Positions 1 through 15,046 of a stretch of DNA of 64,000 nt are shown in pieces. The stretch's first letter is position 1. Each line of letters starts with the position of its first letter. The stretch lies in contig QEYB01001638.1 in the NCBI GenBank assembly GCA_017562135.1, forward strand, positions 124,001 to 188,000, read 5' to 3'. Below the pieces are notes generated by a model. That model did not search any database and was not told the origin of the DNA. It saw nothing but the letters and a program-made list of their open reading frames with translations. Source of the DNA: Dipylidium caninum. Taxonomy: Eukaryota > Platyhelminthes > Cestoda > Cyclophyllidea > Dipylidiidae. Position numbers and translations under genes: made by a program.

Positions 1-1325
1 CGACTTCCGCTTCGGAGAAGATGATGCCGCCGCATCTCCTCGACAACCCATTTTCTTGTGACAGCAAACTGTTGTGCTGCCTGTGGTGGGCCCTGCAGAC
101 GGCTTGTTTCTCAGAGGGCAAAGCGGCAGCCGAGGAGTTTGACGCCCTAAGTAATTGTGGCATTTTGACTTGGTGGCAGTCGCCCTCCTAAGGCCAAATT
201 TTAGTTGTTCTGCCTCAATCTCACACTACAAAATGTCACCACTTTAAATACTCGAACCTAGCGACCGCATTATTTAAAGGGGGGAAAAGAGCTCTCAAAA
301 GTCATTTCGTGCTCCGAGCAAAATTTAATTTGCGGAATCAGTACCGCTGTTGTTAAAACCCTCCTTTTCATAAGTCCGTTTGTTCACGAAATACACGGTC
401 TTTTTTGAACACACGTAAAAGCGTTCATTTAAATAATGTTTCCAGTCGGCGGGGGAGTAAAGTCCATCCACTTCGTGCCGAAAAACCCCGGCTGTCCCCG
501 ACTGCGCCCTCCCGGCCAGCCCCGCCCCCCCACCGCCACCCCGCTCCCACCCGCCGTGTTTTTGCGTCTTCTGGAAGGTGATTGAGGACGCACGTGGCGG
601 CCGATGAGGCGTAAAACACTTTGGCCGGTGAGCTATCACATTGCACCTCCACTCCATTGTTAGGGTGTCATGTCTCCGAGACACCCAGAGGCGGTCCGGC
701 GAGGGGAACATTGCTTAAGCGATTCTGGCACCCGCGACGAGAAGGCTGGTGGGTGGAAAAGAAGTGAAAGAGAGAGCAGCCAGACACTAAGTTTTCCCAC
801 TCATCCAATGTAAAGTGGCACAGTGGGTGAGAAGAATAAATGTTGGCGGGCGGAGAGGGCCATCTTAATGGCAGATACACCTGAACCTTTCCCCCAGGCT
901 GCCAATTAAGTCACCGTCTCCGCGGCCAGAGGGCACCGACCTCCATCGCCGAACCCCAATTTAAATACCCGTCTTGCGTTGTTGAGTCAGATATTCCAGG
1001 CTCGCGTGTTTTTCGCCTCCACTATCATGATTAATGCGCAATTTTTGCCCTCCCTTGACACACTCCGCGGTAGGTGGGTGGGCGGCAGGACGGCCGACAG
1101 ACGGGCAAACGGGCTGGTGGGCGCGCTGATTGTGTAAGCCTGCAGCGTATTCCCAGGGTGCGCTTCTGTGTGGCTTGTTTCGTAAGTTGTAGCTGACAAT
1201 TCTACACCGCTTTTTTGCGTGACAGACCTGTAGTGTAAGTTCAAAAGCAGGTATCGCGTTATTGTTTTTAATCCCTCTACAAACCCCTCGCCCTGCCGCT
1301 CTCGCTCTCGCTCCCGCTGCCCTTC

Positions 1326-1351
1326 CCTCTCTCTCTCTCTCTCGCTCTCTC
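1326..1351. repeat. CT dinucleotide microsatellite
   Basis: The plus strand is an uninterrupted run of CT units broken by one CG near its end, embedded in a longer pyrimidine-rich stretch (about 1295-1380). It is a simple sequence repeat, and nothing suggests a coding role. Confidence 0.85.
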
Positions 1352-4300
1352 TTCCTCTCCTTCATCCTCCCTTTCCCTGCCACCAACTGTGGGTGTTTTC
1401 GTACACGCGATTTATCATAATCCACGCACCGGGGGACCACACGCACTGCCTGCCAGAGGTGAATAAAAGCCCGCGTCTCTGAATGGAAATACCTTTCCTG
1501 CGAGTTTGCGGTGGATAGGAAGGGGCGCCAAGTGGGGAGGGAATAAGTTCCCCTTTAGAAACAGGCCAGCATGGATCAATTACATCTAGAACATAGCTTT
1601 CAAAAGTCCACTAAAATTACCGCCATTGCGTAGCGGGAGTAGAACCTCAGGAGTACTGACTTGTCAATTGGCTGAAGTTAGGCGACTATCAGCGTTTTGG
1701 GGAGCAGAACCTCCTCGAATCACTATTCAAAGACGCCCTTTCAGAGGACGAAGAGCCCACTCACAACGCCTCGGAGGCAAAGGGAAAACTGCGGTGACAA
1801 GGTGCCGAAAAGAGCCGCGTTGGTTCGGCCTACCGCGTCCGAAGCGGCCGGGCTCGCGAGCTTCGCGCCGACTGCGTGGTTTCACAATTACAGTTGCTGG
1901 CACAAACAAGAATAATGGTTTCCTACAACAGTGTCGTTCCAAACTGTCGGCATTCGTCAATACCGCGGAAAGATATTCTGACCTGCGCGTTCCCCGCTCC
2001 ATGAAATATTGTCTGTCTCCATAAATTTGGCGGTTGACTGGTTGAACACAGAGGCTGATCATTGCCATAATAACAAAGTTAATTTCACATGACAGTGATC
2101 GAAAATAAATCAACTTCAGCGTAGAAATTAAACAAGTCCCTCGTGGTACCAAGAGGACTTCTTGAGCCTCTGTGGACAAGTGCGTGCTGCGAGGAATTGC
2201 GATTATGAAGCGACACAGGCTCCTGATGTGCCATGGCGAGGGAAGTTGCGCCGCTGAGCAGAGCACGGGGGGATGCAACACGCAGTGTCACCACCTCCTC
2301 CTTTGCTGTCCATCTCTCTACGCAATCGAACCCCCGTCGGGGAAGTAGGTGGCACGAGGACTAAGTGGCACAGACCCACATGTCGCGACCATGTCTCATA
2401 GTGTGAACTTAAAACTAGGACTACTCTGTGCCGTTCCGCCGGCTATAATTCGCTGTGGCCTGTGTCAATCTCACCGTCCCACGAAGACATGTTGGCCGAT
2501 GCAATGCCTCCCTCAAGGCGTCACCGGTCAACAGAGGTCCAAGTTTATCTGGGAGGAGCTGCTCTGCTCCTCTGCGTCTTTTCCCCTCGATCCACGCCCT
2601 CTTCACTGCATAGGTGGTGGAGAAGGCAGGAGTGCTGGCCGGGAGTTAAAAGAGGAGAAAAAAAGTTGGCGAAGTCTTATATTCATGGTCCTCAAGTTTT
2701 TTGCGCCACAGGCACATGTCTATTCTATATACTGAATCGCATTTTGCCCTTCAAATCTATGAGGTTTGTGCATCGCCAAAAGGCAAACTGGTTGCCTCGC
2801 TGCTGTTTCCTCAGTCCTATTTGCCCCAGTGAGGGCGGTTAACGGTGGCAGACGTGTCAAAACGACCTGTCAAGAAGCACTTCTGGTTGTGGATGGTTGC
2901 ATTGATACGAAAAATTCCAGTGTAGCGTCTTTTTCACTCATCAAAACACGAAGGGACAAGTCAAGTAACAACTTGTGTAGACACACGGGCTACTGGGACA
3001 AGGAGTAGTGAAGCAATTCTTTTCCTTTCACCATGGCGCGATTTGCCGTTAAAAGGGTTCTTTTAGCCATTAGTGAGGTTGAAATGAGTGCGTGAAGGTT
3101 ATTTGATCGCGGAGGATGCTTGCAGTCTGGAGGACAGTGGTGGAAAAGATTATTAATGCGGAGCGACACTTGACTGACGCGTTCTGGCTGGGGTCTCCGT
3201 GATTTACGTTATGAGAGAGGTGCTGGCGTAAACAGGAAACGACTCAGTCTGCGGACGTCGCTGGCGGAGACTGACGCGTCATGTAGTTGCCGAGTGGAGT
3301 AGGGCACATGTTCATCGTGGAGACGAGGCGTTGCCGACACCGCGTAATGCATCGCGGTCTGCAGCACCTTATTAACTCCTCACGTCCGAGTGTTTCAGTC
3401 TGAATGTGGTCCACTTGCAAACCTCGCAGGAGCTGTTGGAAGAACTCGGGTGGAGATGAGTTGAATCGCATGGACGGTCTGCGCATGAAATTATAAAAAA
3501 GGAGGGATAGCAAACTGGAGCAGTTGTGTAACATATCCACCGTGTTTTCCTCAAGCACCAAAACGGTGAAGAACGACACCCTCTTCGCCCACCGAGCCTT
3601 GCTAAGGTGTTTTTTGCTTTGGTCTGTCGTCGCCGCCACAAGCCGACGTGTTGCCGAGAGTTATTAAGTTATCAACTTCAACTAGTTCGTCCTCTACCGG
3701 TTTAAAGGGAGAGAGGGCTCGTTGAGCGCTCGCGAGGACACTAGGAATCACCAGCCTCGTAGGCCCCTCATCACCTCAAACGGGCTTTCAGAGCATCCAT
3801 TTTTATGCAGCTGAATGATTCCACTACCTTAAGACAAGTTGTAGCCTTTAACAGGATCGTAGCAGTTGCGAGTGAGGTGAAGCGAAGCCGCAAAGACTAG
3901 TAGTGGTGCGTGTAGATTTTGGTTCCGATGAGTCCGCATCTTCCATACCGAGAGGTGTTTCAGTGAACGCGTTGAGTGCCCTTCGTCTCTGGAGGTGCCC
4001 CACGGAAAAGGTCCACTATTCTCTCCCACCATGCACTCTCCAGAAAGTTACCTTCCATGGCACGCTTTGGCAGCAGCATTAAACTCTTGGGCGGGTTTCG
4101 GAAGGAGCAGGCGCAGTAGGGGGGACGGGAACCTCCCATGGTTGCGGTGCCTCTCGATTCAGACTACCCTGACCACGTGGAGACAACATGCGGTCGCCCC
4201 CCCTCCGTGGCCACCCCGCCCCACATATTCAAGTCACTTCTTCGGCACGCGATGGCATCAGCAGGTCGGTGATATGCGCGAGACTTCGTAGTCCCTGGCG

Positions 4301-5804
4301 GTGGGTATAATTTCTGACCTCGACCAACGAGGTAGCCTCAGGATGGTGTGCACAGGGAGACAAGTTGGCTGCAGAGGGCGTGCGGGGAATCTGGTTCCGT
4401 GCTCCATCAGATAAAAGCTTTGGTCAACACCTCGTCATCACCTTGGCAAAAGAATGTTAGAGTTGAAGTGGTGCACACGGCGGGGTGAGGCATGTGATTT
4501 TGCGCTGGAAAACGAAGTAACTCCCATTCACTGACACTAAATTAGTTCTCGTGAAACGGTCCGAAAACTTCGAGCTGTGGATACGTCTAAACCGGTGCGG
4601 AAATTGAAAGGGCCACAGAATGGTTGGACGGTTCGCGGCAAAGACACTGATGCAAGCGGGATTCGCTTTGGCAGTGACCTCCACGTACCGCTTTTATGTT
4701 CGTTTTCGGTTGACACCTCAAAGCTCCTCTATTTATCCTCTCCGCCCCGCCACAAACTGCCTAATTGGACTCGTCCCTTTCTTCAACTCATGTTGGGCAG
4801 ACCTACAGCTCGCAGCAAGAATAATGGCGACACGTTGAAGACGAATATTCCCTCAGCGTGGTGGGCCTGGAGAGCTGAGAGGAAAGTTAAATGAGGTGAG
4901 ATTTGATCCGACAAGCATGGTGGTAAAGCAACTTCGCGGTTACGATGCTTATGGCGCGTTTTGATTGTCCTCAGTGGGGAGAAAGAATCAGTTGAGCATG
5001 ATCGTCTTTCCGTGGTCGTGAGAGGAACCACGTGCCCCTCGCCTCTCCAGCCGGCGGGGAAAAGGATTGGGCGATTAGAGCATCGCCATGGCCGCGCCGT
5101 CGGGGGCTGACGGTGCGAGGGTGTGGTGGGAATGTCTCTGGATTGCGAAGACACCCACTCGAGGAGGAATTGCAAAAGCGATCGTGACGAGACACCAACG
5201 AACATTATGATTGAAGTCATTTAAGGTCTCTGTTGTTACCGCCGCTGAAGGAGGGAGACGCACTCTCATTGATGCCTTTTTTTGCTACTTCACATTTTTC
5301 TGCCTTCCTCCAACTCGGCATGATTGGAGAGTTAGTATACTGCGTTATCACTATTACTATTATTATTGCGACTTTGAGGATGTAGCTCTAAATTGGCGCT
5401 GTGCTCCGCCCGTTGTGCAGCTAACAGCTCATACACAAGAACGAGAGAACTCGACTCCTGTGTCAGCGGCCTGCAGCCTTGTGGTCAGCCGCGATTTTTG
5501 CCCCATTCAGATCTCGTTTTGTGCGCTCCACGGGCTGCGGAGTAATGCTTTATATTCAAGCATATAGGAGAGCGTTTAAGGAGACAGTGGCCGCCAGCTT
5601 CGTGTGAGGCCCTGGTCGGTCCATTTTAAACTGCTACACCAAATTCCGAATGTCGCTTTTGCTCCTGTGTCTGCTATTCGTGATTTACGGCACTCAGCCA
5701 CCACACGGCGGAGTGGGCAGTCGCGCCTGCAGGGGCGAGAAGGCAGATGGGGCCAACTGTCGCCTCAGGCCCCGACCAAATGGACCACACATGGACGCGA
5801 GAAA

Positions 5805-5872
5805 AGGGGCGGGGCGGGGCGGGCAGGGCGGGGCGGGGGGAGGCGAGGGCGATGGGGGGCGGGGGCGGGGGC
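5805..5872 (+). repeat. G-rich tract with G-quadruplex potential
   Basis: About 68 bases on the plus strand consist of successive GGGG/GGGGGG runs separated by one to four bases, mostly C, A or GC. More than four G-runs of at least three occur in close succession, satisfying the usual G-quadruplex pattern. The tract also contains repeated GGGGCGGGG boxes like Sp1/KLF sites. It sits in a CpG-rich neighbourhood (about 5740-6050) that could be a CpG-island-like promoter, but I find no gene start next to it. Confidence 0.7.
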
Positions 5873-8800
5873 CGAAGAAGATCTGGCGACTGGGTGCCGC
5901 AGCCCTCCAACCACTGCGCTGTGGTCTCGCGCACTAATGGCCGGGTGCGTCACTGTGCGCGGGCACGCGGTGCGGCGCCGGAGGCGGACCGCACACCACG
6001 GGCCGCGCGCAGGCCACCAATCCTGCCGGCGCGTGCGTGTGTCTGTTTCACAAATGCCAGCCTCGCAGCCACAAGGTGACCATTCTTGGTGGTCTGCATC
6101 CTCGCGGAGCAGCCGTCTTCTCGTCCGACAAATAAAGTGGACGCGAATGTAAACAATTCCTGATCTGCGGACGACCGCTGAGCTCACGGCGGGGGCACTC
6201 CTCCCTGACCCCGTTTATCTCACCCCTCTCTCCGTGCAGCGCATGCCCTCCACGAGTACTCACGAGGTGCCAAACTATTGCCACCTCAAGTCCGGTCACG
6301 AGGACAGTCGCAGTCCCATCCGAGTCAAGGCTCCGACTGAGCTACGGACAGTTCGGCTCAGTGGGTTTGGAGGAAGCATCTAGCTCTGGTTCTTTGTTTC
6401 ATACTGTACACTGCCTTAACGCAGTCTTAGCTTTGAAGGAGTGCTAATTTCGGAAGGTAATTTCCTCTTCCTACCGTTGGATGCAGGAGTGAATGTATCA
6501 TGAGAGTAAATATGATGTGATATGGACCAGTAGCTTTGAAAAAGACAGTGGTTCGATGGGAGCCTGCGATTCCAAACGGTGTGGTTTATCTTTTTTCACA
6601 ATTTAAAAATCTGGTCTGCGAGTAAATTCATTGGGAAGGAGGGCCGAAACTTTCAGTACCTTGAGGAGGCAGAAAAGGCCTCAAGTGAGGCGGTTTTGCG
6701 ATTCCACACTGCCCCACGTTTGGGTGAGCGAAAACTCTCAACCGCGCATGTCAGTCCTTAGCCTTACTTTAACGAACTATTAGTCTATGCGACAGTCGGA
6801 CGAATTAACATCCGCTAAGTGCCTGAGTGCGGGCGCATACAAGGAAATATCAGAAGCTTCAGCAGATCCACGTTGCTACATTGCAAATGCTCGATTTAGC
6901 TGATGAAATGTGCTCGTGCGATTGGAGAAACAACCATCTCAGTGATGTCACCTCTCATCTACATCACAAGAAGTTAGTGTTTCCCACGCACCTCCCCAGG
7001 GCGAAGTTGGGCGCGACTTCGTGGCCGCCGCGTAAGGGACTTGTTGGCTCGGTGAGTTGGCGAAAGTGAATTAGAGTCCTTGAGACAATGCCTCGGCTAG
7101 GGGAAAACACTGCGAGGAGGAGGTTCTAATCGAATTAGCCAGCACGGAGGGACGTACGCCGGCTGCCTGGAAAATTAGCAGTTCTAGACCGCCAAAAGGG
7201 AAATCTGGTCGAATCGACAGATTTCTTTTGAATCAATCCTTTACGAAACCGTATTTGGCCATTTCAGGGGTCCCCTATTCACAGAAACAATTTTAATGGG
7301 ACCACATCTGATCGTCCAACGTTCTTTGACAAAAATCTATTTAAACAAACAAGTAACTTAAGTGGAGACTCGTAGGTGAAAGAAGTCAGGCATGGCAGAA
7401 AGCCTTCAATGGACGATTGAAAGTCCACTTTCTGAGATTGGGGCAGAGACTGATCTCGCGAAAAGCTCCACACCGCCACCGAACGCGATCTCTGCAAAAC
7501 AGATAATGCCCGAGGGGTGGGAACGGGGCTCTGCTTAAAATGGCAGAGGAGCGCGACATAAAAGGTGGGCAGTGCTGGAGACCGTAGGGGCAGCTGTCAA
7601 CTGGCGGACTTTGCGCCGGGACAGAGAAGTGTGCTCTGCCCGCCAACATTGCCCAATCCTCCACCCCGTGGGGGGGGGGGACGTGGGGAGTGCGTGGAGC
7701 ATTGGCTGGGGGCGGGAGTCTGGTTTTCTCTCACCGCGGGACTTACTGCAGAAGCCGCTGCTCTCACCTCGGCATTCCGCGAATGTGGACGTAAATGGGT
7801 TGGCTTTAAGCGACATTTCCTTCGGGACGTCTGCTGTCGGTACAGTTCTCCTCAATCCAGCAATAAATCGGGCGAGTGAGAAGAAATTTATTTTGAATTT
7901 TCGGACGGGCTAGCGAGATCGACGTCTCCGGGGCTAGGTAGGCAAAACCGTGAAGTGAGTGAGGAGAGAATAAAGGCGTTACTTGATTGCCATGACGTAC
8001 AGAAAACAGCCCGCCCTGTGGTAATCGACAGGATCGGAGTATCTCCTCCTTCCTCGGCACGTAGTTTGCCCTCCACGGACTCGGTCACCTGTAACCAGCG
8101 TCGAGCGATCAGCAAGCCCAGGATCTGACAGAAGGAGGCCTACGCTATTGCAGCAATGCTCGCTTTAAATGCGGAAGACGCTGTGGTTTTCGCTGCGCTT
8201 TGCCCACGCCACACGCTTGTGCCCAACTTTTTCAGATCCTGGGAGCCAACGACTACGACGTGGGGAGTGGCTTGAGGCGTCACGCACCCAGCTGGCCTCG
8301 GTGAACTCGTGCATCACCTGACGGGCGTTTTTGCTGTCGATTCGGAAACGCAGGGGGTTTGTAATTGCCCACTCCGTCGGCTCTGGCGCGAAAAGCTCAC
8401 TGGAGCTTAGCTGAGGAATGGACATCTCACCGGCGTGGGGATGGGTTCTCCTCTCCTCTCCCCCGCGCAGCACATCAGCCCGCCGTTCTCAGGAGCGGCG
8501 CACCGGGTAAAGTCTCACCTCGCACTTCGCGTTCTTTCTCGAAGGGGGTGCTCGGAGCTTGCAGTCCGTAAAAGCGCGATCAAACCGCCTTCTGTCCGTC
8601 AGAGAGTCTGTGTCTGGTGAGGCAAACAGTTTTCAGATGGACACAGATGTCGGAATGTTTGTTTATGTGTAGTAAAGCATAATATGCCATGGGAAATACA
8701 ACCGGAGTGGCACAAGTTTAATCGGTTGCTGCGGTTTTGTTGTAAAACTTTATTTTATGAGCAAATGGTAATTCATCTCGAGGTGGACATGTCTGAATTA

Positions 8801-9165
8801 AGGAGACACCATTTGGTGTTAATGTACTCCTACTTGAGTAATACGAGGTCTTTTGAGCTCATTGCGTAGATTTTCATGTAAGAATTCTGAAAGGAACAAT
8901 CGCATGGTGCCAGATGAGTACTCGACTTGCCATCACGTTTCGAATATGGCTTCTGTAATGCTCCCCAGCGGGCTGAAAGAACCGAAGGCAACAAAGTCGA
9001 GAGGATTCTGGCAAACCGCGATTTTGACAACTTAATCTCTCTCTCTTTTTGTAAGGATAAAAACTTCTACCTGTAATGGCAGGAAGGAAGCCCGCTGTTC
9101 ACTTTACTCGAAGTCATGGCTCCACGGTGATGCAACACGTGGATGCCATTGAATTCGGACAGCAC

Positions 9166-9684
9166 ATCGTCTTCACCCACATCCATGGTAGGAGATGGTG
9201 AATGCCCTACGACCGCTCCGTGACGCGCATCAACCGCTACTCTGGTCACACTTGGCACAGAGTTTCATGGGGCTCGGCACCACTCGGCACCACTGTCCCA
9301 GTCCACTTTACCCCAACTCCTAATTGCGCACCGCGGTGCCGCCCCTAGACCCTAGTCGCGAGTCAGAGTCTGCTTTGGTCCAACCACCGATCGCCGTATG
9401 ATAGTCGGTTAGGTGAGTTCGCCCAGGGTGGGCGGTGCTGCATCAACCCGTCTGTCGTGCATCTCCGCACACTCGGTCGTCGAAGTGGAAATCCGGACGA
9501 CTGAGACGTTGTCGTTCCTTACTTTGGTAGACGTTGTTTCATAGTGCCTGAGTTGATTGCGGAAGCGGGCCTTGCTGTGGCTATGTGGGGTGGAGTCGGT
9601 CGGCTTCTGTGGCAAGCGTGTGGTAAGGCAGCAAAAGAGCGGATTGTGCTGACCGACTCCGCAGGCGCTGACTTCGGCACGTGG
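9166..9684 (-). repeat. ~520 bp dispersed repeat, copy 1 (inverted arm)
   Basis: This segment is nearly identical, in reverse complement, to 15047-15572. The only sizeable difference I see is a 7-base insertion in the other copy; a few single-base changes are also present. It contains a perfect 12-base palindrome (9328-9339, centred on CCGCGG) and a tandem duplication of a 10-base unit around 9272-9293. Short open frames inside (for example 9409-9615 minus) are conserved between copies only because the DNA is. I do not recognise it as a named transposon. A non-autonomous element or segmental duplication are both possible. Confidence 0.85.
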
Positions 9685-11695
9685 GTCTGCAACCGGTGGG
9701 CGAAGCGTGCAAACATCTTTTCAAGCGGGAGCAGATGCTTGAAGTGGTAAACAGGATTAAAAGTCCCGATCCGCGATGGAAGTCGTTTACTTATAAGATG
9801 CTATCTCAATCGAGCAATATGGAGATAGTCCGTTGCTCTGCGGCCCGCCCTCGACTTTCTGTCGGGCTCTCTTATTTCTGAGGCAATATTTACACCTTCA
9901 GAGACCAGATAACTTGGCCCACCGTAGAGGCTGCTTCCTTCACCGCGGTCACCATATTGACGACCGATTTGGAGTTGTGAGAAGAATAAGCGAGTGACAA
10001 ACCGTCCCAAAATACTCCCAAGGCACTATGTACGACTGCCTCTGACAAGTCTCTGTGGCCTTCGATGCTGTTGTCGAAGAGTCTACGACTAAACGGTTTT
10101 GACACTGGCGTAAATAGGCTCCAAGACTAAAAATAGGTTTGTCGGGAATGCGAGCTTTGGGAGGAAAAATTTGCCACAGGGTGCCTGTTTTTAACAACGA
10201 TTTAAAAAAAGTAAATTTTCTCAAATTCTCCTTTCAGCTCTCAATTTTTGTCTTCTTGAAGTAAGGGCAAGTGTGTGGAATGGCGGAGGTTGTGCTTGAG
10301 AGAAAAGATCTAAGGTGAAATAAAAGACGCACAGCCTCCTTGTCACGGTGCTCGAAGGAGGCCGGCTTGGAAATGGAGGGAGGGCGACGAGGCGCCACAA
10401 CGTGGTATGCCGCACAGCGAGCTTTTCGGGCAGACGTCGACCTCCTTCCGGGCGCCTTGGTCGTCCCCAGCCCCGCGTCGCCGCGGCAGCGCTGGTCGTG
10501 TGGCCGCGTGTCCCAGCGCCTCGGACCACACGTGCGAGGCAAATGGGTTGCGGGTCGGTACACGCAAGCACGGCGGCGGTGGACCCAAGAGACGCGATCC
10601 AACAGTTGTTTCATTGTTTGTAACACGATATTTACAAGGAGAATGCCATTCCCAATGGAAAGTGAAGACGGATAAAATTTATACCTACACAAATCTGCAT
10701 TTTCGTGCGTGCTGGAATCATTCGCAACGCAATGAAACTCAGTGCAACCGCTAAAGTGGTTTTAAATACGCTGAAAAAACAGAATTTTCGCTAATGTTTG
10801 ACGTCTGCGGATGAAGTTGAACCACTACAGTAAACTCAGTGCAGTCCCGAGGTTCATTTTCCACTGCGAGTGGAATTGCGTCGTCCATGAAAGGCGTCAC
10901 TCGAGATCTAGCACCACACTCACGAACCCTCCGAGAGGTCTCCCTCCTTAGACTGCGCCGTCTGGAGAGGTGAGACTCTTCTTAGAAGGCATAATACTAC
11001 AGCCAACCACCAAATGGGTGTCACGCCGTGGTGAAGATGTCATTTCTGATCTTTTCACCATCGGTGCGACACTTCTTCGTCTAGCTTTACGTTCTTCGCA
11101 TGCCACCAAAGTGTTACGGAAAAGGTGGGGCAGAATGCATCCCACAATGGGGCACTATTAAATTCCCCTATCGAGAGATGACACTGTCACTTTGACCATA
11201 TTCTCGGGGCGACAATGATGTTGGCACCGTGTAATTTTACATAACGAGGTGTATACATGAAACATAATATATATAGGATAAAATTCAACGAAAAATCGAA
11301 AAATCAGACAAAATCCCTATTTTGCCATTCCAGGAGAAACTGTTTTATAATAAAATGTTCGACTTTCAAGGCTACAACCGTTACAAACTGGTTCAATAGA
11401 ATTTCAAAGACGTCTTTGTAACAATTTTCATATTTTGTTAAGCCGTAAGGCGGGGAGTCCTTCTACTTCTTCTTCTTCTTCTCCTCCTCCTCCTCCTCCT
11501 CTTCACTCCGCTCCGCTGTCCTTTGGCTCGTATTCATAGAACATCAACATCCTTCCTTAACAGTTAGAAATTACGTAAACGCGATTTTATGCCTATCGCC
11601 ATTTCTCAATGGTAGGAAGTTAATTGCTAAGAGTACAGCTTTGGTGACGATCTCACGTGAAATAAGGTTCACAGTAAATTATAGCTACTCTTTTA
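9685..11695. other. No supportable gene
   Basis: This stretch lies between the first repeat arm and the KA1-domain exons. It has a GC-rich block (about 10340-10610) that is open in several frames at once, and a trinucleotide microsatellite near 11465. No exon could be supported. It could be intron or 5' flank of the downstream plus-strand gene. Confidence 0.45.
11464..11502. repeat. CTT/CTC trinucleotide microsatellite
   Basis: The plus strand runs through several CTT units and then several TCC/CTC units with almost no interruption. It is a simple compound microsatellite. Confidence 0.85.
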
Positions 11696-11701
11696 CTTCA
11701 G

Positions 11702-12373
11702 TATACAAATTTGGACCTTCACACATTCGTGGATTTGGCAAATTTTTAAATTCAAATTCCGCAGTCAAACAAATGCTTCGATTGATGAGACACTTGGTGT
11801 ATGGAACTAGACGCTATCTGGCGTCAATCCGACTTTCCCGCCGACTCAACAGGCTCCTGCATCGCGTAAGTTCTGGCGCATCACTCCCTGGCACCCGTTC
11901 TCCAAAACCCCCACCTGAAGAATGGGGAAGCAGCTCTCGAGACTCTGTTTCAATTCAGCCTGCTTGCGGGGAACATGGAGGATTACTGAGTGCCCCCTTC
12001 AGTGAGAGCATAGGATACGACGCCGATGAACGGGGTGATAATGAGAGGTCAGCTCGTGCAAGAACACGTAGAGCTAGACGGAGGACCCAGATTCTCATGT
12101 CATCCTCATCGCACCTGATGGTACATCAAGTTCGTTACTGTGCTCACACAGATCGGCCTGACACCCGAGTTTGCGACCGAGAATCGACTCTTAGTGACTT
12201 GGCCGACAGAGACGAATCTGGACTGCATGGAGACACAGGACCCCCTCAGGGTGGAAATGCAAATTCACAACGAACAAGGAATCAAGTTTCGGCGACTCTC
12301 TGGACCAGATAATCTTTTTCGATGGAAATTACAGGAAATTCTTGCTGTAGTCTACGACCAATGTGGCTGGTGA
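11702..12373 (+). CDS. C-terminal exon(s) of a protein ending in a KA1-like domain (AMPK-related kinase type), partial
   Basis: The clearest part is 12131-12373, an open frame of about 80 codons ending in TGA. Its end resembles the KA1 domain that closes MARK/PAR-1, MELK and related kinases: a WPTE..L..C core, then a GIKFRRLSG strand motif, then an amphipathic helix (WKLQEILAVV). In MARK proteins the equivalent motif is GVRFKRISG followed by a helix of similar length. An in-frame stop lies just upstream, so an acceptor near 12130 is needed; the one available (CATCAAG) has a poor pyrimidine tract. A second possible exon, 11702-11865, has a good acceptor (CTTTTACTTCAG) and a consensus donor (GTAAGT) but no recognisable domain. 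No kinase domain is visible upstream in the window. Assignment is by remembered motif similarity only; kinase identity is inference. Confidence 0.45.
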
Positions 12374-13375
12374 CGACGCAGTTCTCCCAACCATTTGTTT
12401 ACTTTTAAGATGATTTTTTGGATTCCCCACGAAACTACAAACTAGCTTTTAAGTTCAGGGGATTTATGCGGAATGTTTTTCCGGTTCTATTTTGACATGG
12501 TGGTAGATGGGAAGAGAACAACGCTAAATGCGCCTGAATCCTGATCTCGTGTCCAAGGTACTATTAGGACAGCTGAACTAGGGCTTTTAGACAATATCAA
12601 CTAAGTCACTCAAAATATCACGGCTCAAATCCTTAAGACGGTTAGTAACTTCCCTACTCTGCCAGCTTCATAATTGTGTTTCTTCCAATTAAGTAAATAG
12701 GCGATCAAAAGAGTTACGGGTTGAGTTAGAAGATACAACGCAACCTAAAGTGCCGCCACACTGCAACATTTCCGCAAACTGATAATTCTTGGAAAATGGC
12801 AAGAGGGAAGCCTGTTGGGTAGCTTTAAGCAAACCCACCAAACCTAAAATCAGATCATAAGAATATTATTTTGTCTTCAACACTTCTAAGCACTGAAATC
12901 TCTGTAGGTAACGCACTAGAGGCACAGTGCATAATTTACTGGACGGCAAAATGTAGCAATGATCAGTCTCCGGTTTCTACTTCAAGGAAAGCGCAACATC
13001 ACGGACAGACACGTGTCCGCAGACTAAAAGTACCACATCATCGAGAGCTTTTCGTTTTACAAACAAAATCTGGGTTTATTGATCAAGTAGCCTCAGCCGC
13101 TCACCAACTCCAAACGCGGCATATAAAAAACGAATCCACAATCGAAAAACCTCAACCGTGCTGCCAACGAGAATCGCTTTCGAGTGGATAATACAATCCG
13201 AACAAACTGTAAGACTGCATATCCCTCAAAACAGAAGTCAGACTAGGTATTCATACAGCTTCTAGACTCTGTTTAATGAATAAAAGGACCCTCGGGAAGA
13301 GGATTTAATATATTATAAAAACCATACAATATGCCTTTCTGTACATCGATACAAGCTTAAAAGTAAGTGGGGTAG
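12374..13375. other. Convergent 3' intergenic region
   Basis: This kilobase separates the 3' ends of the KA1-domain gene (plus) and SRSF10 (minus). It is AT-rich and holds a candidate AATAAA on the plus strand at 13279-13284 and on the minus strand at 13075-13080. A roughly 100-codon open frame at 12871-13191 plus has no recognisable similarity and no ATG at its start, so I do not call it. Confidence 0.5.
13075..13080 (-). terminator. Candidate poly(A) signal for SRSF10
   Basis: AATAAA on the minus strand, about 300 bases downstream of the SRSF10 stop codon. No nearer canonical signal was seen. Cleavage there is inference. Confidence 0.4.

Positions 13376-15046
<1,671 letters not shown>

Larger units (their letters stand above)
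1..9165. other. GC-rich region with no supportable gene
   Basis: I see no coding exon with both recognisable protein similarity and splice signals in this stretch. Open frames are numerous in all six frames, which fits the high GC content and not selection. They overlap one another on both strands and most begin with non-ATG codons or have repetitive Arg/Pro/Gly composition. A CT microsatellite and a G-rich tract lie here and are listed separately. It may be intergenic, or the intron or upstream flank of the KA1-domain gene that ends at 12373. Kinase-domain exons expected for such a gene were not found here. Confidence 0.5.

Noticed and set aside
3244..3639. 131-codon minus-strand open frame
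   Set aside because: Begins at GTG, overlaps another open frame on the same strand, and has no recognisable domain in a GC-rich stretch full of such frames.
5604..6187. Long Arg/Gly-rich frames on both strands
   Set aside because: They are translations of the G-rich tract and mirror each other; no similarity or splice support.
10221..10692. Several overlapping 80-150 codon frames on both strands
   Set aside because: Five or more frames are open at once because of GC content; composition is Arg/Pro-rich noise.
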